This document shows positions 9,054 to 21,679 of a DNA stretch of 64,000 bases, piece by piece (position 1 is the first letter of the stretch; each line of letters begins with the position of its first letter). The translations under genes were made by a program, and so were the position numbers. Below the pieces are notes generated by a model, which saw only the letters and a program-made list of their open reading frames with translations, made no database searches and was not told the DNA's origin. The stretch is from Streptococcus cristatus ATCC 51100 (GTDB lineage Bacteria; Bacillota; Bacilli; Lactobacillales; Streptococcaceae). The DNA lies in the NCBI RefSeq assembly GCF_000222765.1, contig NZ_AFUE01000007.1, forward strand, positions 124,001 to 188,000, in the 5' to 3' direction.

Positions 9054-10464
9054 ATCCAACAGACCCTTCCATTTCATAGCTGATGAGACGGTTCAACTCA
9101 ACAGCGTATTCCATTGGCAGTTCCTTGGTGAAGGGCTCGACAAAGCCCATGACAATCATTTCTGTTGCTTCGGATTCCGATAGGCCACGGCTCATGAGGT
9201 AGTAGAGCTGCTCCTCTGAAATCTTAGAAACCTTAGCTTCATGTTCCAAAGCCACTTGCGAGTTGTGAATTTCATTAAATGGAATAGTATCTGATGCTGA
9301 CAAGTCATCCATGATAATGGTATCACACTCGATGTGAGAAACAGATTTCTTAGAGTTCTTGTTAAAGGTTACTTGTCCACGGTAGTCAACCTTTCCTCCA
9401 CCTTTAGCGATGGATTTAGAAACGATAGACGAGCTTGTATGTGGAGCGTTGTGGATCATCTTAGCACCCGTGTCTTGGTGTTGCCCAGCATTAGCAAAGG
9501 CGATAGAGAGCATGGTACCACGCGCTCCTTCTCCATCTAGATAAACAGATGGGTATTTCATGGTTGTTTTAGCACCCAAGTTACCATCAATCCACTCAAC
9601 TGTTGCATCCTTCATAGCCCGCGCTCGTTTGGTTACAAGGTTGTAGACATTATCTGACCAGTTTTGAATCGTCGTATAGCGCATATAGGCACCGTCAAGG
9701 GCAAAGATTTCGACAATAGCCGCATGTAAGCTGTTACTTGAATAAGTAGGCGCTGTACATCCTTCTACGTAGTGAACACTTGCTCCCTCATCAACGATAA
9801 TCAAAGTCCGTTCAAACTGACCGGAATTTTCATTGTTGATACGGAAGTAGGTTTGAAGCGGAATGTCTACCTTAACACCTTTTGGCACATAGATAAAGGT
9901 ACCACCAGACCAGACGGCGGAGTTGAGAGCTGCTAGCTTGTTATCTGTCGGCGGAACCAACTTAGCAAAATACTGCTTGAAAAGCTCTGGATATTCCTTA
10001 AGAGCTGAGTCGGTATCCGTAAAGACGATCCCAAGCTTTTGGAACTCTTCCTTCATATTGTGGTAGACCACTTCGGACTCATACTGGGCAGCTGCACCAG
10101 CAAGGTAAGCTCGCTCCGCTTCTGGGATCCCAATCCGCTCAAAGGTTTCCTTGATCTTCTCAGGCACTTCATCCCAGCTTCTAGCTGGCTTATCAGAGGC
10201 CTTTTGGTAATAAATCAAGTCATCAAAATTAATTTCTGACAAATCTGGGCCCCAAGTCTGCATCGGCATTTTCTTGAAAACCTCGTAGGACTTAAGGCGG
10301 AAATCCAACATCCATTCTGGTTCATTCTTGGCTGCAGAGAGCTCGCGAATAACCGCTTCATTCAGCCCTTTCCCTGTCGAGAGAACAGGCTCAACATCGT
10401 CATGGAAACCAAACTTGTACTCACCAAGATCAATTGGTTTTGGTTCTACTCTTTCTTCTGACAT
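9052..10464 (-). CDS. sufB: Fe-S cluster assembly scaffold SufB
   Basis: SufB is the main scaffold subunit of the SufBCD complex that builds Fe-S clusters in the cytoplasm. Its 470 aa are typical. The C-terminal SufBD beta-helix core includes [17 protein letters not shown] and [20 protein letters not shown], and the end ([20 protein letters not shown]) is the usual SufB terminus. It is the last gene of sufCDSUB, 17 bp after sufU, and ends in a terminator. Confidence 0.96.
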   Translation of the reverse strand: MSEERVEPKPIDLGEYKFGFHDDVEPVLSTGKGLNEAVIRELSAAKNEPEWMLDFRLKSYEVFKKMPMQTWGPDLSEINFDDLIYYQKASDKPARSWDEVPEKIKETFERIGIPEAERAYLAGAAAQYESEVVYHNMKEEFQKLGIVFTDTDSALKEYPELFKQYFAKLVPPTDNKLAALNSAVWSGGTFIYVPKGVKVDIPLQTYFRINNENSGQFERTLIIVDEGASVHYVEGCTAPTYSSNSLHAAIVEIFALDGAYMRYTTIQNWSDNVYNLVTKRARAMKDATVEWIDGNLGAKTTMKYPSVYLDGEGARGTMLSIAFANAGQHQDTGAKMIHNAPHTSSSIVSKSIAKGGGKVDYRGQVTFNKNSKKSVSHIECDTIIMDDLSASDTIPFNEIHNSQVALEHEAKVSKISEEQLYYLMSRGLSESEATEMIVMGFVEPFTKELPMEYAVELNRLISYEMEGSVG

Positions 10465-10481
10465 AATTTCCTTTCACATTC

Positions 10482-12150
<1,669 letters not shown>

Positions 12151-12179
12151 CTAACTAATACGGGACAAGGCCCAGCTTT

Positions 12180-13442
12180 TTATCTTTTTGCGAGAATAAT
12201 ATCGATATTTTCAATCATTTCATCACGGACTTCCTTAACAGGGATTTCTACTATCACTGACCCTAAGAAACCGCGCACGACCAAGCGCTCTGCCGTTGCC
12301 TTATCAAGACCCCGACTCATGAGGTAATACATATCTTCTGGATCCACCTGACCGATAGAAGCCGCGTGACCAGCTGTCACATCGTTTTCATCAATCAAGA
12401 GGATGGGGTTAGCATCTGAGCGCGCTTGGTCAGACAGCATGAGAACCCGGCTTTCCTGCTGGGCATCTGCACCCTTAGCACCCTTGATAATATGGCCGAT
12501 ACCATTAAAGGTCAGAGTCCCTTTTTCCAGGATAACCCCGTGCTGCAGGATATTTCCGATAGAGTTGCAGCCATAGTTAGTTACGCGGGTGTCAATTCCC
12601 TGAACCTGCTTGCCACTTGAGAGCGCCACTACTTTCATATCCGCATGGCTTCCATTACCGTAAAGGTCGCTATCAAAGTCAGCCACGACATTGCCTTCGT
12701 TCATAACGCCGATAGCCCAGTCAATCATGGCATCATTATCCAGCTTGCCACGACGACTGATATAAGCCGTGACATTTTCGCCCAAACGATCAATAGCTGA
12801 AAACTTAATCTGAGCGCCCGCCTGAGCAATAACTTCGACAGTGATATTGGCTGTTACTGGAACAGAGTCCTCGCCGTAAGTTTCCAAACGTTCCAAGTAG
12901 CTAACCTTTGAATGCTTGCCCGCGATAATCAAAATATGCTTGTTAAAAGGAACATCGCTTTCGCTATCCTGATAAAAAATTCCTTCAATCGGCTGGTCAA
13001 TCTCAACATTGTCCGGTACATAAAGAAGCGCACCACTGTTGAAGTAGGCTGTATGGTAAGCTGCTAATTTGTCCTCGTCATACTTGACTGCAGACATAAA
13101 ATGCTTCTCTACCAGCTCTGGTATCTCTTCCAAAGCTGTGTGGAAATCTGTGAAGATCACACCTTGCTCTGCTAAATCAGCCGGCAATTGCTCAAGGACA
13201 GTTTGGGTTCCCATTTGGATAAACTTGAGATTGTCTCCAAGAGCCGTGAAATCTGGCACATTGGTCAAAGGCTCGCTGTCAGAAAGTCGTCCGTCTCCCA
13301 GATTCCAGCGATGGAACTTAACCCGCTCAATAACTGGCAAATCCAGTTGGTCCATCTTGTCAAAAGCCTGCTGACGGAGATCAGCCAACCATACTGGTTC
13401 TGCGTGAACTTGTGAAAATTCGTGAATTAATTCTTTCGTCAT
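12180..13442 (-). CDS. sufD: Fe-S cluster assembly protein SufD
   Basis: SufD pairs with SufB and SufC in the scaffold complex. The SufBD core is visible in the C-terminal half (GSHADMKVVALSSGKQVQGIDTRVTNYG and [35 protein letters not shown]). At 420 aa it is of usual length. It lies between sufC and sufS in the operon, with a typical ribosome site before the ATG. Confidence 0.95.
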   Translation of the reverse strand: MTKELIHEFSQVHAEPVWLADLRQQAFDKMDQLDLPVIERVKFHRWNLGDGRLSDSEPLTNVPDFTALGDNLKFIQMGTQTVLEQLPADLAEQGVIFTDFHTALEEIPELVEKHFMSAVKYDEDKLAAYHTAYFNSGALLYVPDNVEIDQPIEGIFYQDSESDVPFNKHILIIAGKHSKVSYLERLETYGEDSVPVTANITVEVIAQAGAQIKFSAIDRLGENVTAYISRRGKLDNDAMIDWAIGVMNEGNVVADFDSDLYGNGSHADMKVVALSSGKQVQGIDTRVTNYGCNSIGNILQHGVILEKGTLTFNGIGHIIKGAKGADAQQESRVLMLSDQARSDANPILLIDENDVTAGHAASIGQVDPEDMYYLMSRGLDKATAERLVVRGFLGSVIVEIPVKEVRDEMIENIDIILAKR

Positions 13443-13483
13443 GTCATTCTCCTATCTTTTATCAAAGTCAAAAGAATGTTTGA

Positions 13484-14254
13484 CTAGACTTCTTCAGTAT
13501 AGTTGAAGCCCAACTCTTCAGCCAATTTGGCATAGCCTTCTTTTTCCAAGCGAACTGCCAATTCTGGACCGCCAGAAAGAACAACTTTCCCCTCCATCAT
13601 GACATGAACTACATCTGGAGTGATATAGTTGAGCAGGCGTTGGTAGTGGGTGATGATCATAGCGCCAAAGCCCTCTCCGCGCATAGCGTTGACTCCTTTA
13701 GAAACGACCTTAAGCGCATCGATATCCAGACCTGAGTCAATCTCGTCTAAGAGCGCAAAGGTTGGCTCTAGCATGAGTAACTGCAGGATTTCGTTGCGTT
13801 TTTTCTCACCACCTGAGAAGCCTTCATTAAGGTAGCGCTCAGCCATCTCTTCCTTCATGTTGAGCAGTTCCATCTTTTCATCTAGTTTAGTAATGAAGTC
13901 GCGGACAGAGATTTTTTCATCGTCTTCCTTGCCAGCATTCATGGCCGCACGGAGAAACTCTGCATTGGTAATACCAGGAATTTCACTAGGATACTGCATC
14001 GCAAGGAAGAGTCCCATGCGAGCCCGTTCATCCACTTCTAGCTCCAAGATATTAACCCCATCAAAAAGCACCTCTCCTTGAGTCACTTCGTAGTTAGGAT
14101 TGCCCATAATGGCTGCAGACAAGGTAGATTTCCCTGTTCCATTTGGGCCCATGATCGCTGCAACTTCTCCCGTTTTCAGAGTAAGATTTACCCCTTTGAG
14201 AATTTTTTTCCCTTCAATTTCAACATGAAGATCTTTTATTTCTAAGACAGACAT
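13484..14254 (-). CDS. sufC: Fe-S assembly ATPase SufC
   Basis: This ABC-type ATPase drives conformational changes in SufBCD. Walker A is GPNGTGKSTLS, the signature is FSGGEKKRNEILQ, and Walker B is FALLDEIDSGLD; SGGEKKR and DEIDSGLD are SufC hallmarks. 256 aa. It is the first gene of the operon, with an extended -10 element (TGGTATACT) just upstream and the terminator of the previous gene beyond that. Confidence 0.96.
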   Translation of the reverse strand: MSVLEIKDLHVEIEGKKILKGVNLTLKTGEVAAIMGPNGTGKSTLSAAIMGNPNYEVTQGEVLFDGVNILELEVDERARMGLFLAMQYPSEIPGITNAEFLRAAMNAGKEDDEKISVRDFITKLDEKMELLNMKEEMAERYLNEGFSGGEKKRNEILQLLMLEPTFALLDEIDSGLDIDALKVVSKGVNAMRGEGFGAMIITHYQRLLNYITPDVVHVMMEGKVVLSGGPELAVRLEKEGYAKLAEELGFNYTEEV

Positions 14255-14294
14255 TTCTTTTTCCTTTCTTTGCTTAGCTGATTTACATACTTTA

Positions 14295-14304
14295 GTATAC
14301 CAAA
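14295..14304 (-). promoter_or_regulatory. suf operon extended -10 promoter
   Basis: On the minus strand, TGG precedes TATACT (14295-14300), about 40 bp before sufC. It abuts the rgpG terminator, and I see no separate -35 of quality. Confidence 0.55.
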
Positions 14305-14306
14305 AA

Positions 14307-14325
14307 AAAGCCCAAAAGGCTTTTA
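14307..14325 (-). terminator. Terminator between rgpG-like gene and suf
   Basis: Stem AAAAGCC / GGCTTTT with eight T residues on the minus strand, 13 bp after the end of the rgpG-like gene. Confidence 0.85.
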
Positions 14326-14337
14326 TTTTGTTTAGAA

Positions 14338-15510
14338 CTATTCTTGTTTGTGTTTCTTTTGGTATCTCTTCTCTCGAACTTCTTCTCGATAAGAAGAGTT
14401 TCCAATAAAGCGCAGGATATTGAGCAGAGGCGTCCTCTGTGGACCCAGAACACCTATTAGTTCTACCAAGAGTTCGACACCTAGCAGAAGTCCAACTACG
14501 AGGAGGAGTCCACCGATGCGAGTCGATACATTTAGCAGGAGGGAAATCATTGAGAAAATCATCGAAATTCCATAGATAACCAGAACCGTTCCCCGATGTG
14601 TCAATCCTAAGGACAAGAGCCTATGGTGAAGGTGGTGGCGGTCAGGCTGGTAAAATTTCTGACCTGACAAAGTCCGACGAACGATTGCTAAAAAGGTATC
14701 TGTAATTGGTACACCCAAGATAATCATAGGCGTGACAATCGCTACCGCCGTCGCATTTTTCAAGCCTTGTAGAGACAGGACCGAAATCATAAAACCGATG
14801 AAAAGAGCCCCCGTATCCCCGCCATATATAATGGCTGGATGATAATTGTAAGGAAAGAAGCCAGCAATAGACGCTACTAAGACCAAGATTGTCAAAGTCA
14901 GGAATAAATTATGACCCGGCAAGAAAAAGTAGGAAACAATACCCATGGTTAGCAAGGAAATAATGGAGACCCCGCTAACAAGGCCGTCTAAACCATCCAT
15001 GAGATTGACTGCATTAGTAATAGAGACAATCCAGAGAATGGTCAAAATAAAAGATAGCCAAGGTGGGAAAAAGAGATGGGGACCACCAAAAGGAATCTTA
15101 AAATCATCCAATCGGAAATCCGTCAGCCACCAAATCAGGCAGGCAGCCAGCACAATCCCCCCTAACTTCATCAAAGGACTTAATTCTTTAATATCGTCGA
15201 TAAGCCCCGTCAGGGCAACAATCAAGCCCCCCAACACAACCGGCCAAATATAGTCAAAATAAGTCTGTTCAAAAAAAGTGACGCCAACAATCTGCGGCAT
15301 GAAGACCAAAGTTGCCAAGGTAAAAGCCGCTACAACCGCCAGACCGCCTGCACTCGGCATGGGCTTTTTATTGATTCGTCGAGCATTAGGATAGTCGACT
15401 GCATCCATTTTAAAAGCCAAGAGGCGAACGAGGGGAGTCAGCAAAACTCCGACAAAAAATGTTGCTAGTAGCACCAAAATGAATTTCAATGGAAAAGCAA
15501 TCATACGCAT
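14338..15510 (-). CDS. rgpG: Undecaprenyl-phosphate N-acetylglucosaminyl 1-phosphate transferase (WecA/TagO/RgpG family)
   Basis: This membrane enzyme starts cell-wall polysaccharide synthesis by moving GlcNAc-1-P to undecaprenyl phosphate. About 11 membrane segments are seen, with DDIKEL (the Asp pair after LTGLI), NAVNLMDGLDGL and the cytoplasmic histidine-rich loop RHHLHHRLL. 390 aa. It overlaps mecA by 10 bp. In S. mutans the same neighbours (uppP, mecA, rgpG, suf) occur and the gene is called rgpG; the name here follows that synteny. Confidence 0.9.
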   Translation of the reverse strand: MRMIAFPLKFILVLLATFFVGVLLTPLVRLLAFKMDAVDYPNARRINKKPMPSAGGLAVVAAFTLATLVFMPQIVGVTFFEQTYFDYIWPVVLGGLIVALTGLIDDIKELSPLMKLGGIVLAACLIWWLTDFRLDDFKIPFGGPHLFFPPWLSFILTILWIVSITNAVNLMDGLDGLVSGVSIISLLTMGIVSYFFLPGHNLFLTLTILVLVASIAGFFPYNYHPAIIYGGDTGALFIGFMISVLSLQGLKNATAVAIVTPMIILGVPITDTFLAIVRRTLSGQKFYQPDRHHLHHRLLSLGLTHRGTVLVIYGISMIFSMISLLLNVSTRIGGLLLVVGLLLGVELLVELIGVLGPQRTPLLNILRFIGNSSYREEVREKRYQKKHKQE

Positions 15511-16244
15511 TCAACTTTCTGCAACTGTTGGATGGCTTCTGTCACCAAAAGCAGACGCCCGTGTTCTTGTAGGACAGAACGTGTAATATCTGTATCCTCA
15601 GCAAATTCACGCATTTTAGCCAGTAACCAAGCTGGATAAAGAGCAGGTTGATCTTCCAAATCTACCAAAATAGTCAGGTAGTAGGCAGAGTCATATTTAT
15701 AAAGTTCTGATAGGTCTATTGGGTAGTCAACCGTTTTGGCGAAAGAAACTGCACTCTGCAAATCAGTAAATGACAAAATATAGTAGACATAACGGTCTAG
15801 ATTTTCTTCCCTATCTTCTGAAGAATCTACAGAGGCCTCCTGATCAGCCTCTGCTGCTTCTAAAGATTTGACCGCCTCAAGGTCATCCTTACTCTTTTCA
15901 AAGATGTTTTTTTCCAAAGTCTTTAAGAATTCATCTGGCGACATCTGGCTGAGCTCATCCATATCCGGTAGATTTCCCAAATCTTCAAAATTCAAATTCT
16001 TATCAATCTTGGATCTCGTCACAAAGACATCCAACTTGTCTGGCTTAGGCGTCACTCGAAAGCTGAGCATGCCACTGTCTAAAAAGCTTTCCGGCATTTC
16101 CAACTCATCCAAAATAGTATAGAAAAATTCTTCTGTTTTTTCTTGGGGCACTAGGAAATCTGCAATTTCCATTCCGTGTTCTTCCAAATCTTCCAACTGG
16201 ATGGTGATTTTAATCGTCGAATCATTAATCTGTTTCACTTCCAT
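15501..16244 (-). CDS. mecA: Adaptor protein MecA
   Basis: This ClpC adaptor targets proteins such as the competence factor ComX for ClpCP degradation. The N-terminal target-binding part (MEVKQINDSTIKITIQLEDLEEHGM) and the C-terminal ClpC-binding domain (about 145-247, YYILSFTDLQSAVSFAK) are joined by an acidic linker (EAAEADQEASVDSSEDREEN). 247 aa. Its stop lies within the start of the rgpG-like gene. Confidence 0.94.
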   Translation of the reverse strand: MEVKQINDSTIKITIQLEDLEEHGMEIADFLVPQEKTEEFFYTILDELEMPESFLDSGMLSFRVTPKPDKLDVFVTRSKIDKNLNFEDLGNLPDMDELSQMSPDEFLKTLEKNIFEKSKDDLEAVKSLEAAEADQEASVDSSEDREENLDRYVYYILSFTDLQSAVSFAKTVDYPIDLSELYKYDSAYYLTILVDLEDQPALYPAWLLAKMREFAEDTDITRSVLQEHGRLLLVTEAIQQLQKVECV

Positions 16245-16327
16245 CTCATCAACCTCATACTTTCATAGTCTTTCTATTATACTAAAATTCTAAACTTATT
16301 TCAAAAAAATAACTGGTCAAATAAGAA

Positions 16328-16353
16328 AAGGCTGGGAAAATTCCCCAAGCCTT
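16328..16353 (-). terminator. uppP terminator
   Basis: Stem AAGGCT / AGCCTT closed by GGGGAA-TTTTCCC on the minus strand, followed by TTTTC. It directly follows the uppP stop codon. Confidence 0.75.
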
Positions 16354-16355
16354 GA

Positions 16356-17198
16356 TTAGCCAATAATAACCTTAATCAGACCGTAAACCAACAGCAAAAC
16401 TCCGAGTCCGATCCGATATTTACCAAAGATTGTAAAGTCATGATTCTTGACATAGTCTGTCAGGAAGCGAATCACATAAAGACTGACTCCGAAAGCCACT
16501 CCCATCGCTACCAATAAAAGGAATAATTGATCGAAACCTAAAGAATTACCCTTGATAATAAATTTCAGGATTTTCAGCCCACTTGCACCAAACATGATTG
16601 GAATCCCCAAGTAGAAAGTAAACTCTGTCACAACTGGTCGGCTGACACCATTCAAGAGACCACCGACAATGGTCGCACCTGAACGGCTGGTTCCTGGAAA
16701 GAGGGACAAGACTTGGAAAAGACCGATATAAAGAGCTGTTTGATAAGGAAGTCTGCTCAATTCTGTAACAGTCGGTTCCACCTGCTCTCGTTTTTCCAGA
16801 TAGATAAAGGCAGCCCCGTAGATAATCAGCATGATTGCGACGGATACCAGATTATAAAAATGTGCTTCAAACCAATCGTCTAGGAAAAGACCGATGATTG
16901 CAGCTGGCAAAGCAGCAACGACTACCTTGGCCCAGAGCTGCCATGTCAGCTGAATTTGACGAGCTGTTTTCCCTGGTTTAAAAGGGTTGAGCTTATCAAA
17001 ATAAATCACCACAACCGCCAAGATGGCTCCCAGTTGAATGACTACATTGAACATTTCCATGAAGGCTGGATTTTCATTTTTATACTTGATAAAATCTTGA
17101 ATCAGAATCAAGTGGCCGGTACTCGAAATGGGTAGCCACTCTGTAATTCCTTCAACAATTCCATAAATAATGGACTTTAAAATTTCAATAATAAACAT
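16356..17198 (-). CDS. uppP: Undecaprenyl-diphosphatase
   Basis: UppP (BacA) recycles the undecaprenyl lipid carrier for wall synthesis, and extra copies give bacitracin resistance. The catalytic signatures [18 protein letters not shown] (16-33) and [11 protein letters not shown] are both intact in a 280-aa, multi-span membrane protein. It stands next to the GlcNAc-1-P transferase gene, which uses the same carrier. Confidence 0.95.
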   Translation of the reverse strand: MFIIEILKSIIYGIVEGITEWLPISSTGHLILIQDFIKYKNENPAFMEMFNVVIQLGAILAVVVIYFDKLNPFKPGKTARQIQLTWQLWAKVVVAALPAAIIGLFLDDWFEAHFYNLVSVAIMLIIYGAAFIYLEKREQVEPTVTELSRLPYQTALYIGLFQVLSLFPGTSRSGATIVGGLLNGVSRPVVTEFTFYLGIPIMFGASGLKILKFIIKGNSLGFDQLFLLLVAMGVAFGVSLYVIRFLTDYVKNHDFTIFGKYRIGLGVLLLVYGLIKVIIG

Positions 17199-17251
17199 AG
17201 ATAACTCCTAAAACAACTTTAGCATTTATTATACCACATATTGGAGGAGAG

Positions 17252-17288
17252 GAAAAGCTTTCTCAAGGGCTTTAGCAAGCTTTTTATC
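17252..17288 (-). terminator. Terminator of the DUF2207 gene
   Basis: Stem AAAAGCTT / AAGCTTTT with a loop of about 17 nt and TCC following on the minus strand. It overlaps the stop codon region. Confidence 0.65.
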
Positions 17289-19182
17289 AAAAGGCTCCGC
17301 CACCTCCGCCTCCACCGCCACCAGAGAAGCCACCTCCTGCTCCGCCTCCTGATGAAACAGAAAAATGACTGGCCGTCGAGGCAATGTGTCCATAATTTGA
17401 AAAACTATGGGAACTTGCGTAGAAAATAGGATGAAGATTATATTGTAGATAAGTATTCATAGACGCGTTTTCCAAGGAAATCTGACGCAGCTTCATGACC
17501 CGACTAACCCGATCCGCATAACCAAATAGGGTAGCATAGACCAAAAGTCGGTTCCACAGGACAATGCCCTCCACCTCGGTATCATATAGGCGAGCGATGT
17601 AGCGTAGCATATTCGCAAAGCTATTCCAGAGATAGAAATCATGGGCTCCCTCATCGCTCAAGACACCATCCCGCTGATATAACTGCAAGGCTCTGCCCAG
17701 CAGAACGGTCAACACCGAAGCGACAGCTGCAAGTGGAAGATAAGACCAAATAAAACCGTCTAGCTTGATCAAATAGACAAAAAATGTCAAGAGAGTCAAG
17801 CCAAAAGCAAGGAAACTTGCCATTAGAGCCAACCACAAGAGAAGCTTTTCTCCTCGTTTCAAAGGACGATAGTGATCCAGCAAGTTTAGCTCCCGAATCT
17901 CCTTTAATACTTGCTCAGACAAAAGGTTTAAATCAGTTGAAAAGCGATTTTTTATTCGATTTCCAATTTGGCGGATTCGTGCTTCATCTGTTGATTTTTT
18001 ATTTTTATAAAGATCTTCTGAAATCTGATAAGATTCAAACAAGTCTGCTACAGCTGCCTGTTTATGGTCACCAAATGCCATCTGTAAGAATTGACCTTCA
18101 AACTCTGACAAACCTTTTTTAGAAGTTGGTTTCAAGATTGGCTTGTCTGCAGTTCCTAAAAGCTCGATATAGCCTCGATCCATCAAATCCAGCAAGGTCG
18201 CCTGCACCAAATTTTCAAATTTCAAATGCGCCCGTCCGCCACTGGTCGGATCGACTTCCCTCATATCCACAGCAAAGATATTGGCCGCTACAATGAGAGG
18301 AGCCAGATCTTGCGGAGCTTCATAGAGGCGAGCGTCTTTAGGAAAAGCTTGGCTAGGATGAATCTTAATCCGAAAAATCAGATAAAATATCCCCGAAAGC
18401 ATGAGCAAAACCAAACCCAAAAGAGGCAGATAAACTTCCCCCAAGCGATGATAAAACTGGCTCTTAGCTACAATCTCTTTCTCAACTGCTTGAAAAGTCT
18501 GTAGATAGTTGGTTGCTTTTGGATCCTCTGCTGCTTGATGCAGAGCTTGGCGATGCCAATATCCATGCAGTTCGACCTTCTTCCTGCTAGGCAAATGAGA
18601 TAGCTGTATCCGATAATCACCTCGGTCCCTATTTATAGTAGCCGATTGGCCAAAATAACCTGTATGAACATACATGTCCGTTAAGGTCCAAGTTCCCAGG
18701 CCCCAAACCTTAATCGTCACATTTTGCAGCTCTTCTTCCCAATCACTGATTGGAGTCCATTTGAGCTCTGCAATATCTTTATGGAGGAAAAGAAGATTGG
18801 TCAGGTTCCATGTGACTGTTACTTTGACCGTGTCTCCCTCTTTACCTGCATTGTAAATCTTAACCTCGTAGCCATCTCCTAAATCTGTGACTCGTGGCTC
18901 AAAGTCATACTTTACGACTCCATTCGTTTTCACAGAAACTTTTGGATCTGAATCAATAGCAAAGCCTTCTGGCATCTTTCCTGCTGATCCTAAGGAGACC
19001 ATCTGGCCATTGTAATCATCATCAAAATGATAGGTCACCTCTTCTGTATAGGTGGCTGTATTATCGGCGTGGATCTCCAAATCTCCTTGATATGACTGGA
19101 TTTGATAGTCTAAAGCTGACACCGTTCCAGCAAAAAATAAACTCAAAAAAAGAATAAAAACCCCTAACAAGTACCTTTTCAT
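17287..19182 (-). CDS. DUF2207 membrane protein with Gly-rich tail
   Basis: 631 aa. It has an N-terminal signal peptide or anchor (4-23), an extracellular beta-rich DUF2207 domain (about 25-210), a membrane segment (about 250-270), a cytoplasmic part, and two more membrane helices (about 450-495). It ends in a short tail that is almost all Gly (after SSGGGAGGGFSGG), as is common in this family. The function is unknown. It appears to be a single-gene unit between uppP and the divergent amino-acid transporter. Confidence 0.85.
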   Translation of the reverse strand: MKRYLLGVFILFLSLFFAGTVSALDYQIQSYQGDLEIHADNTATYTEEVTYHFDDDYNGQMVSLGSAGKMPEGFAIDSDPKVSVKTNGVVKYDFEPRVTDLGDGYEVKIYNAGKEGDTVKVTVTWNLTNLLFLHKDIAELKWTPISDWEEELQNVTIKVWGLGTWTLTDMYVHTGYFGQSATINRDRGDYRIQLSHLPSRKKVELHGYWHRQALHQAAEDPKATNYLQTFQAVEKEIVAKSQFYHRLGEVYLPLLGLVLLMLSGIFYLIFRIKIHPSQAFPKDARLYEAPQDLAPLIVAANIFAVDMREVDPTSGGRAHLKFENLVQATLLDLMDRGYIELLGTADKPILKPTSKKGLSEFEGQFLQMAFGDHKQAAVADLFESYQISEDLYKNKKSTDEARIRQIGNRIKNRFSTDLNLLSEQVLKEIRELNLLDHYRPLKRGEKLLLWLALMASFLAFGLTLLTFFVYLIKLDGFIWSYLPLAAVASVLTVLLGRALQLYQRDGVLSDEGAHDFYLWNSFANMLRYIARLYDTEVEGIVLWNRLLVYATLFGYADRVSRVMKLRQISLENASMNTYLQYNLHPIFYASSHSFSNYGHIASTASHFSVSSGGGAGGGFSGGGGGGGGGAF

Positions 19183-19249
19183 AAACCAAAGTCCTTTTCT
19201 AAATCTTTATCCTATTATAGCATTTTTCTCAAGTAAGGGCTTACCAGGA

Positions 19250-19278
19250 TTGAAAAGTCGGATATTTTTCGGTAGAAT
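19250..19278 (+). promoter_or_regulatory. Promoter of the glutamine-type ABC importer
   Basis: TTGAAA (19250-19255), a 17-bp spacer and TAGAAT (19273-19278) stand 34 bp before the ATG of the transporter gene. Confidence 0.8.
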
Positions 19279-19312
19279 AGAAAGAACTATTTTAGAAGGA
19301 CTAGGAGAGAAT

Positions 19313-20878
19313 ATGAAAAAATTCATTTTAACCTTATTGACAGCCCTCCTCGTCTGTCTGGGAACCCTTACCGTAGCTCAGGCGGATGATTATCTTAGAA
19401 TTGGGATGGAAGCGGCCTATGCCCCTTTCAACTGGACCCAAGATGATGATTCAAATGGTGCTGTTAAAATCGAAGGAACAAATCAGTATGCCAATGGCTA
19501 CGATGTCCAAGTTGCCAAGAAGATTGCTCAGGAAATGGGCAAGGAACCTCTAGTTGTGAAAACTTCTTGGAACGGACTGATTCCAGCCTTGACCTCTGGT
19601 AAAATCGATATGATTATCGCTGGTATGAGCCCAACTGCCGAACGGAAAAAAGAAATCGCCTTTTCTAACAGCTACTATACTAGTGAGCCTGTTATGCTGG
19701 TTCGAAAAGACGGCAACTACGCCAATGCCAAGACCCTCAAAGACTTCAAAGATGCTAAAATCACCTCTCAGCAAGGTGTCTATCTTTACAATCTGATTTC
19801 TCAGTTGCCTGGAGCTAAGCAAGAAACAGCTATGGGAGATTTCGCCCAAATGCGCCAAGCTCTAGAATCTGGTGTTATTGACGGTTACATCTCTGAACGT
19901 CCCGAAGCTCTGACAGCTGAAGCTGCCAACTCTAAGTTCAAGATGATTCAATTCAAAGAGGGCTTTGAGGTTGGCGAAGAGGATGCTTCCATCGCCGTCG
20001 GTATGCGTAAAGACGACAGTCGAATCGAGCAAGCTAATGCAGCTATCGCTAAACTCTCAACGGATGACCAAGTCCAGCTGATGGATCAAATGATTAAGAA
20101 TCAGCCTGTAGATACTGACACCGACGATGCTGAAGACACATTCTTCAATAAAGTTTTTAAGATTTGGAAGGAAAATTGGCCACAATTCTTACGCGGAGCT
20201 GGTTTGACCTTGCTCATTTCCATTACAGGGACAATCGCTGGCCTCTTTATTGGCTTGTTGATTGGGGTCTATCGGACAGCGCCCATTTCAAAAAATAAGG
20301 CTCTAGCCTTCCTGCAAAAACTATTCGGTTGGTTCCTCAATGTTTACATTGAAATCTTCCGTGGTACACCTATGATTGTACAATCCATGGTTATCTACTA
20401 TGGAACAGCTCAGGCTTTTGGCATTTCGATTGACCGGACAGCTGCAGCCATCTTCATCGTTTCTATCAATACTGGCGCTTACATGAGTGAAATTGTCCGC
20501 GGTGGTATCTTTGCCGTTGATAAAGGACAATTCGAAGCGGCTACTGCGCTCGGAATGACCCATGGCCAAACCATGCGCAAAGTCGTCCTCCCACAGGTGG
20601 TCCGCAATATTCTGCCTGCGACGGGGAATGAATTTGTCATCAATATCAAGGATACATCTGTCCTCAATGTTATCTCCGTGGTGGAGCTCTACTTCTCAGG
20701 AAATACTATTGCTACTCAGACTTATCAGTATTTCCAAACCTTCACTATTATCGCAGTTATTTACTTTGTCTTGACCTTTACCGTCACTCGAATCCTACGT
20801 TTCATCGAGCAGAAATTTGACACAGATCATTACACAACAGGTGCCAACCAAATGCAGACGGGAGAATTGAAACAATGA
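19313..20878 (+). CDS. glnP: Amino-acid ABC transporter, fused substrate-binding protein and permease (GlnP type)
   Basis: A polar amino acid importer, probably for glutamine/glutamate. A signal peptide (1-24, ending VAQA) is followed by an SBP_bac_3 domain (about 25-265), then a permease domain (about 290-510) with the EAA loop [29 protein letters not shown]. Fusion of both parts in one chain is known for Gram-positive GlnP. I start at MKKFIL because AGGAGAGA precedes it; an upstream in-frame start would overlap the promoter. 521 aa; the stop overlaps glnQ by 4 bp. Confidence 0.9.
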   Translation: MKKFILTLLTALLVCLGTLTVAQADDYLRIGMEAAYAPFNWTQDDDSNGAVKIEGTNQYANGYDVQVAKKIAQEMGKEPLVVKTSWNGLIPALTSGKIDMIIAGMSPTAERKKEIAFSNSYYTSEPVMLVRKDGNYANAKTLKDFKDAKITSQQGVYLYNLISQLPGAKQETAMGDFAQMRQALESGVIDGYISERPEALTAEAANSKFKMIQFKEGFEVGEEDASIAVGMRKDDSRIEQANAAIAKLSTDDQVQLMDQMIKNQPVDTDTDDAEDTFFNKVFKIWKENWPQFLRGAGLTLLISITGTIAGLFIGLLIGVYRTAPISKNKALAFLQKLFGWFLNVYIEIFRGTPMIVQSMVIYYGTAQAFGISIDRTAAAIFIVSINTGAYMSEIVRGGIFAVDKGQFEAATALGMTHGQTMRKVVLPQVVRNILPATGNEFVINIKDTSVLNVISVVELYFSGNTIATQTYQYFQTFTIIAVIYFVLTFTVTRILRFIEQKFDTDHYTTGANQMQTGELKQ

Positions 20879-21615
20879 CCGAAACAATTTTAGAAATTAA
20901 AAATCTCAAAAAATCCTATGGAGAGAATCAAGTCTTGAAAGACATTTCTCTGACTGTCCACAAGGGCGAGGTTATCTCCATTATCGGAAGTTCAGGTAGC
21001 GGAAAATCAACCTTTCTCCGCTCCATCAACCTCCTAGAAACACCTACTGCTGGCGAAATTCTCTACCGCGGAAAAAATGTCTTGGACGAAAACTACGACC
21101 TGACTCACTACCGCGAAAAATTAGGCATGGTATTCCAAAGTTTCAATCTTTTTGAAAATCTCAATGTGCTGGAAAACACCATCGTAGCTCAGACAACCGT
21201 GCTCAAAAGAGAGCGTGCTGAAGCAGAAAAGATTGCCAAAGAAAATCTGGAAAAGGTGGGCATGGGAGAGCTCTACTGGCAAGCCAAGCCTAAACAACTC
21301 TCAGGTGGACAAAAGCAGCGGGTTGCCATTGCACGTGCGCTTTCCATGAATCCTGATGCCATCCTTTTCGATGAACCAACTTCAGCTCTTGACCCAGAAA
21401 TGGTTGGCGAAGTCCTGAAAATCATGAAAGAATTGGCTAAAGAAGGTCTGACTATGATTGTCGTGACCCACGAAATGGAATTTGCCCGCGATGTTTCCAG
21501 CCGTGTCATCTTTATGGATAAGGGCGTCATCGCAGAAGAAGGCACTCCACAAGAATTCTTTACCAATCCTAAAGAAGAACGAACCAAGGAATTCCTACAT
21601 CGCTTCTTGAAATAA
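20875..21615 (+). CDS. glnQ: Amino-acid ABC transporter ATPase (GlnQ type)
   Basis: The ATPase for the fused permease encoded just upstream. Walker [11 protein letters not shown]-loop FQSFNLF, signature LSGGQKQR, Walker [13 protein letters not shown] and the switch His in VVTHEM are all present. 246 aa is normal for polar amino acid ATPases. It is translationally coupled to glnP (ATGA overlap) and followed by a terminator. Confidence 0.94.
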   Translation: MTETILEIKNLKKSYGENQVLKDISLTVHKGEVISIIGSSGSGKSTFLRSINLLETPTAGEILYRGKNVLDENYDLTHYREKLGMVFQSFNLFENLNVLENTIVAQTTVLKRERAEAEKIAKENLEKVGMGELYWQAKPKQLSGGQKQRVAIARALSMNPDAILFDEPTSALDPEMVGEVLKIMKELAKEGLTMIVVTHEMEFARDVSSRVIFMDKGVIAEEGTPQEFFTNPKEERTKEFLHRFLK

Positions 21616-21631
21616 ACAATCAAGCAAACAA

Positions 21632-21668
21632 ACAAGACGGAAAAAGATACATCCGCCTTGTTTTTTTA
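21632..21668 (+). terminator. glnPQ terminator
   Basis: Stem ACAAG-A-CGG / CCG-C-CTTGT followed by a run of seven or more T residues. Confidence 0.85.
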
Positions 21669-21679
21669 TTCGCAAAATA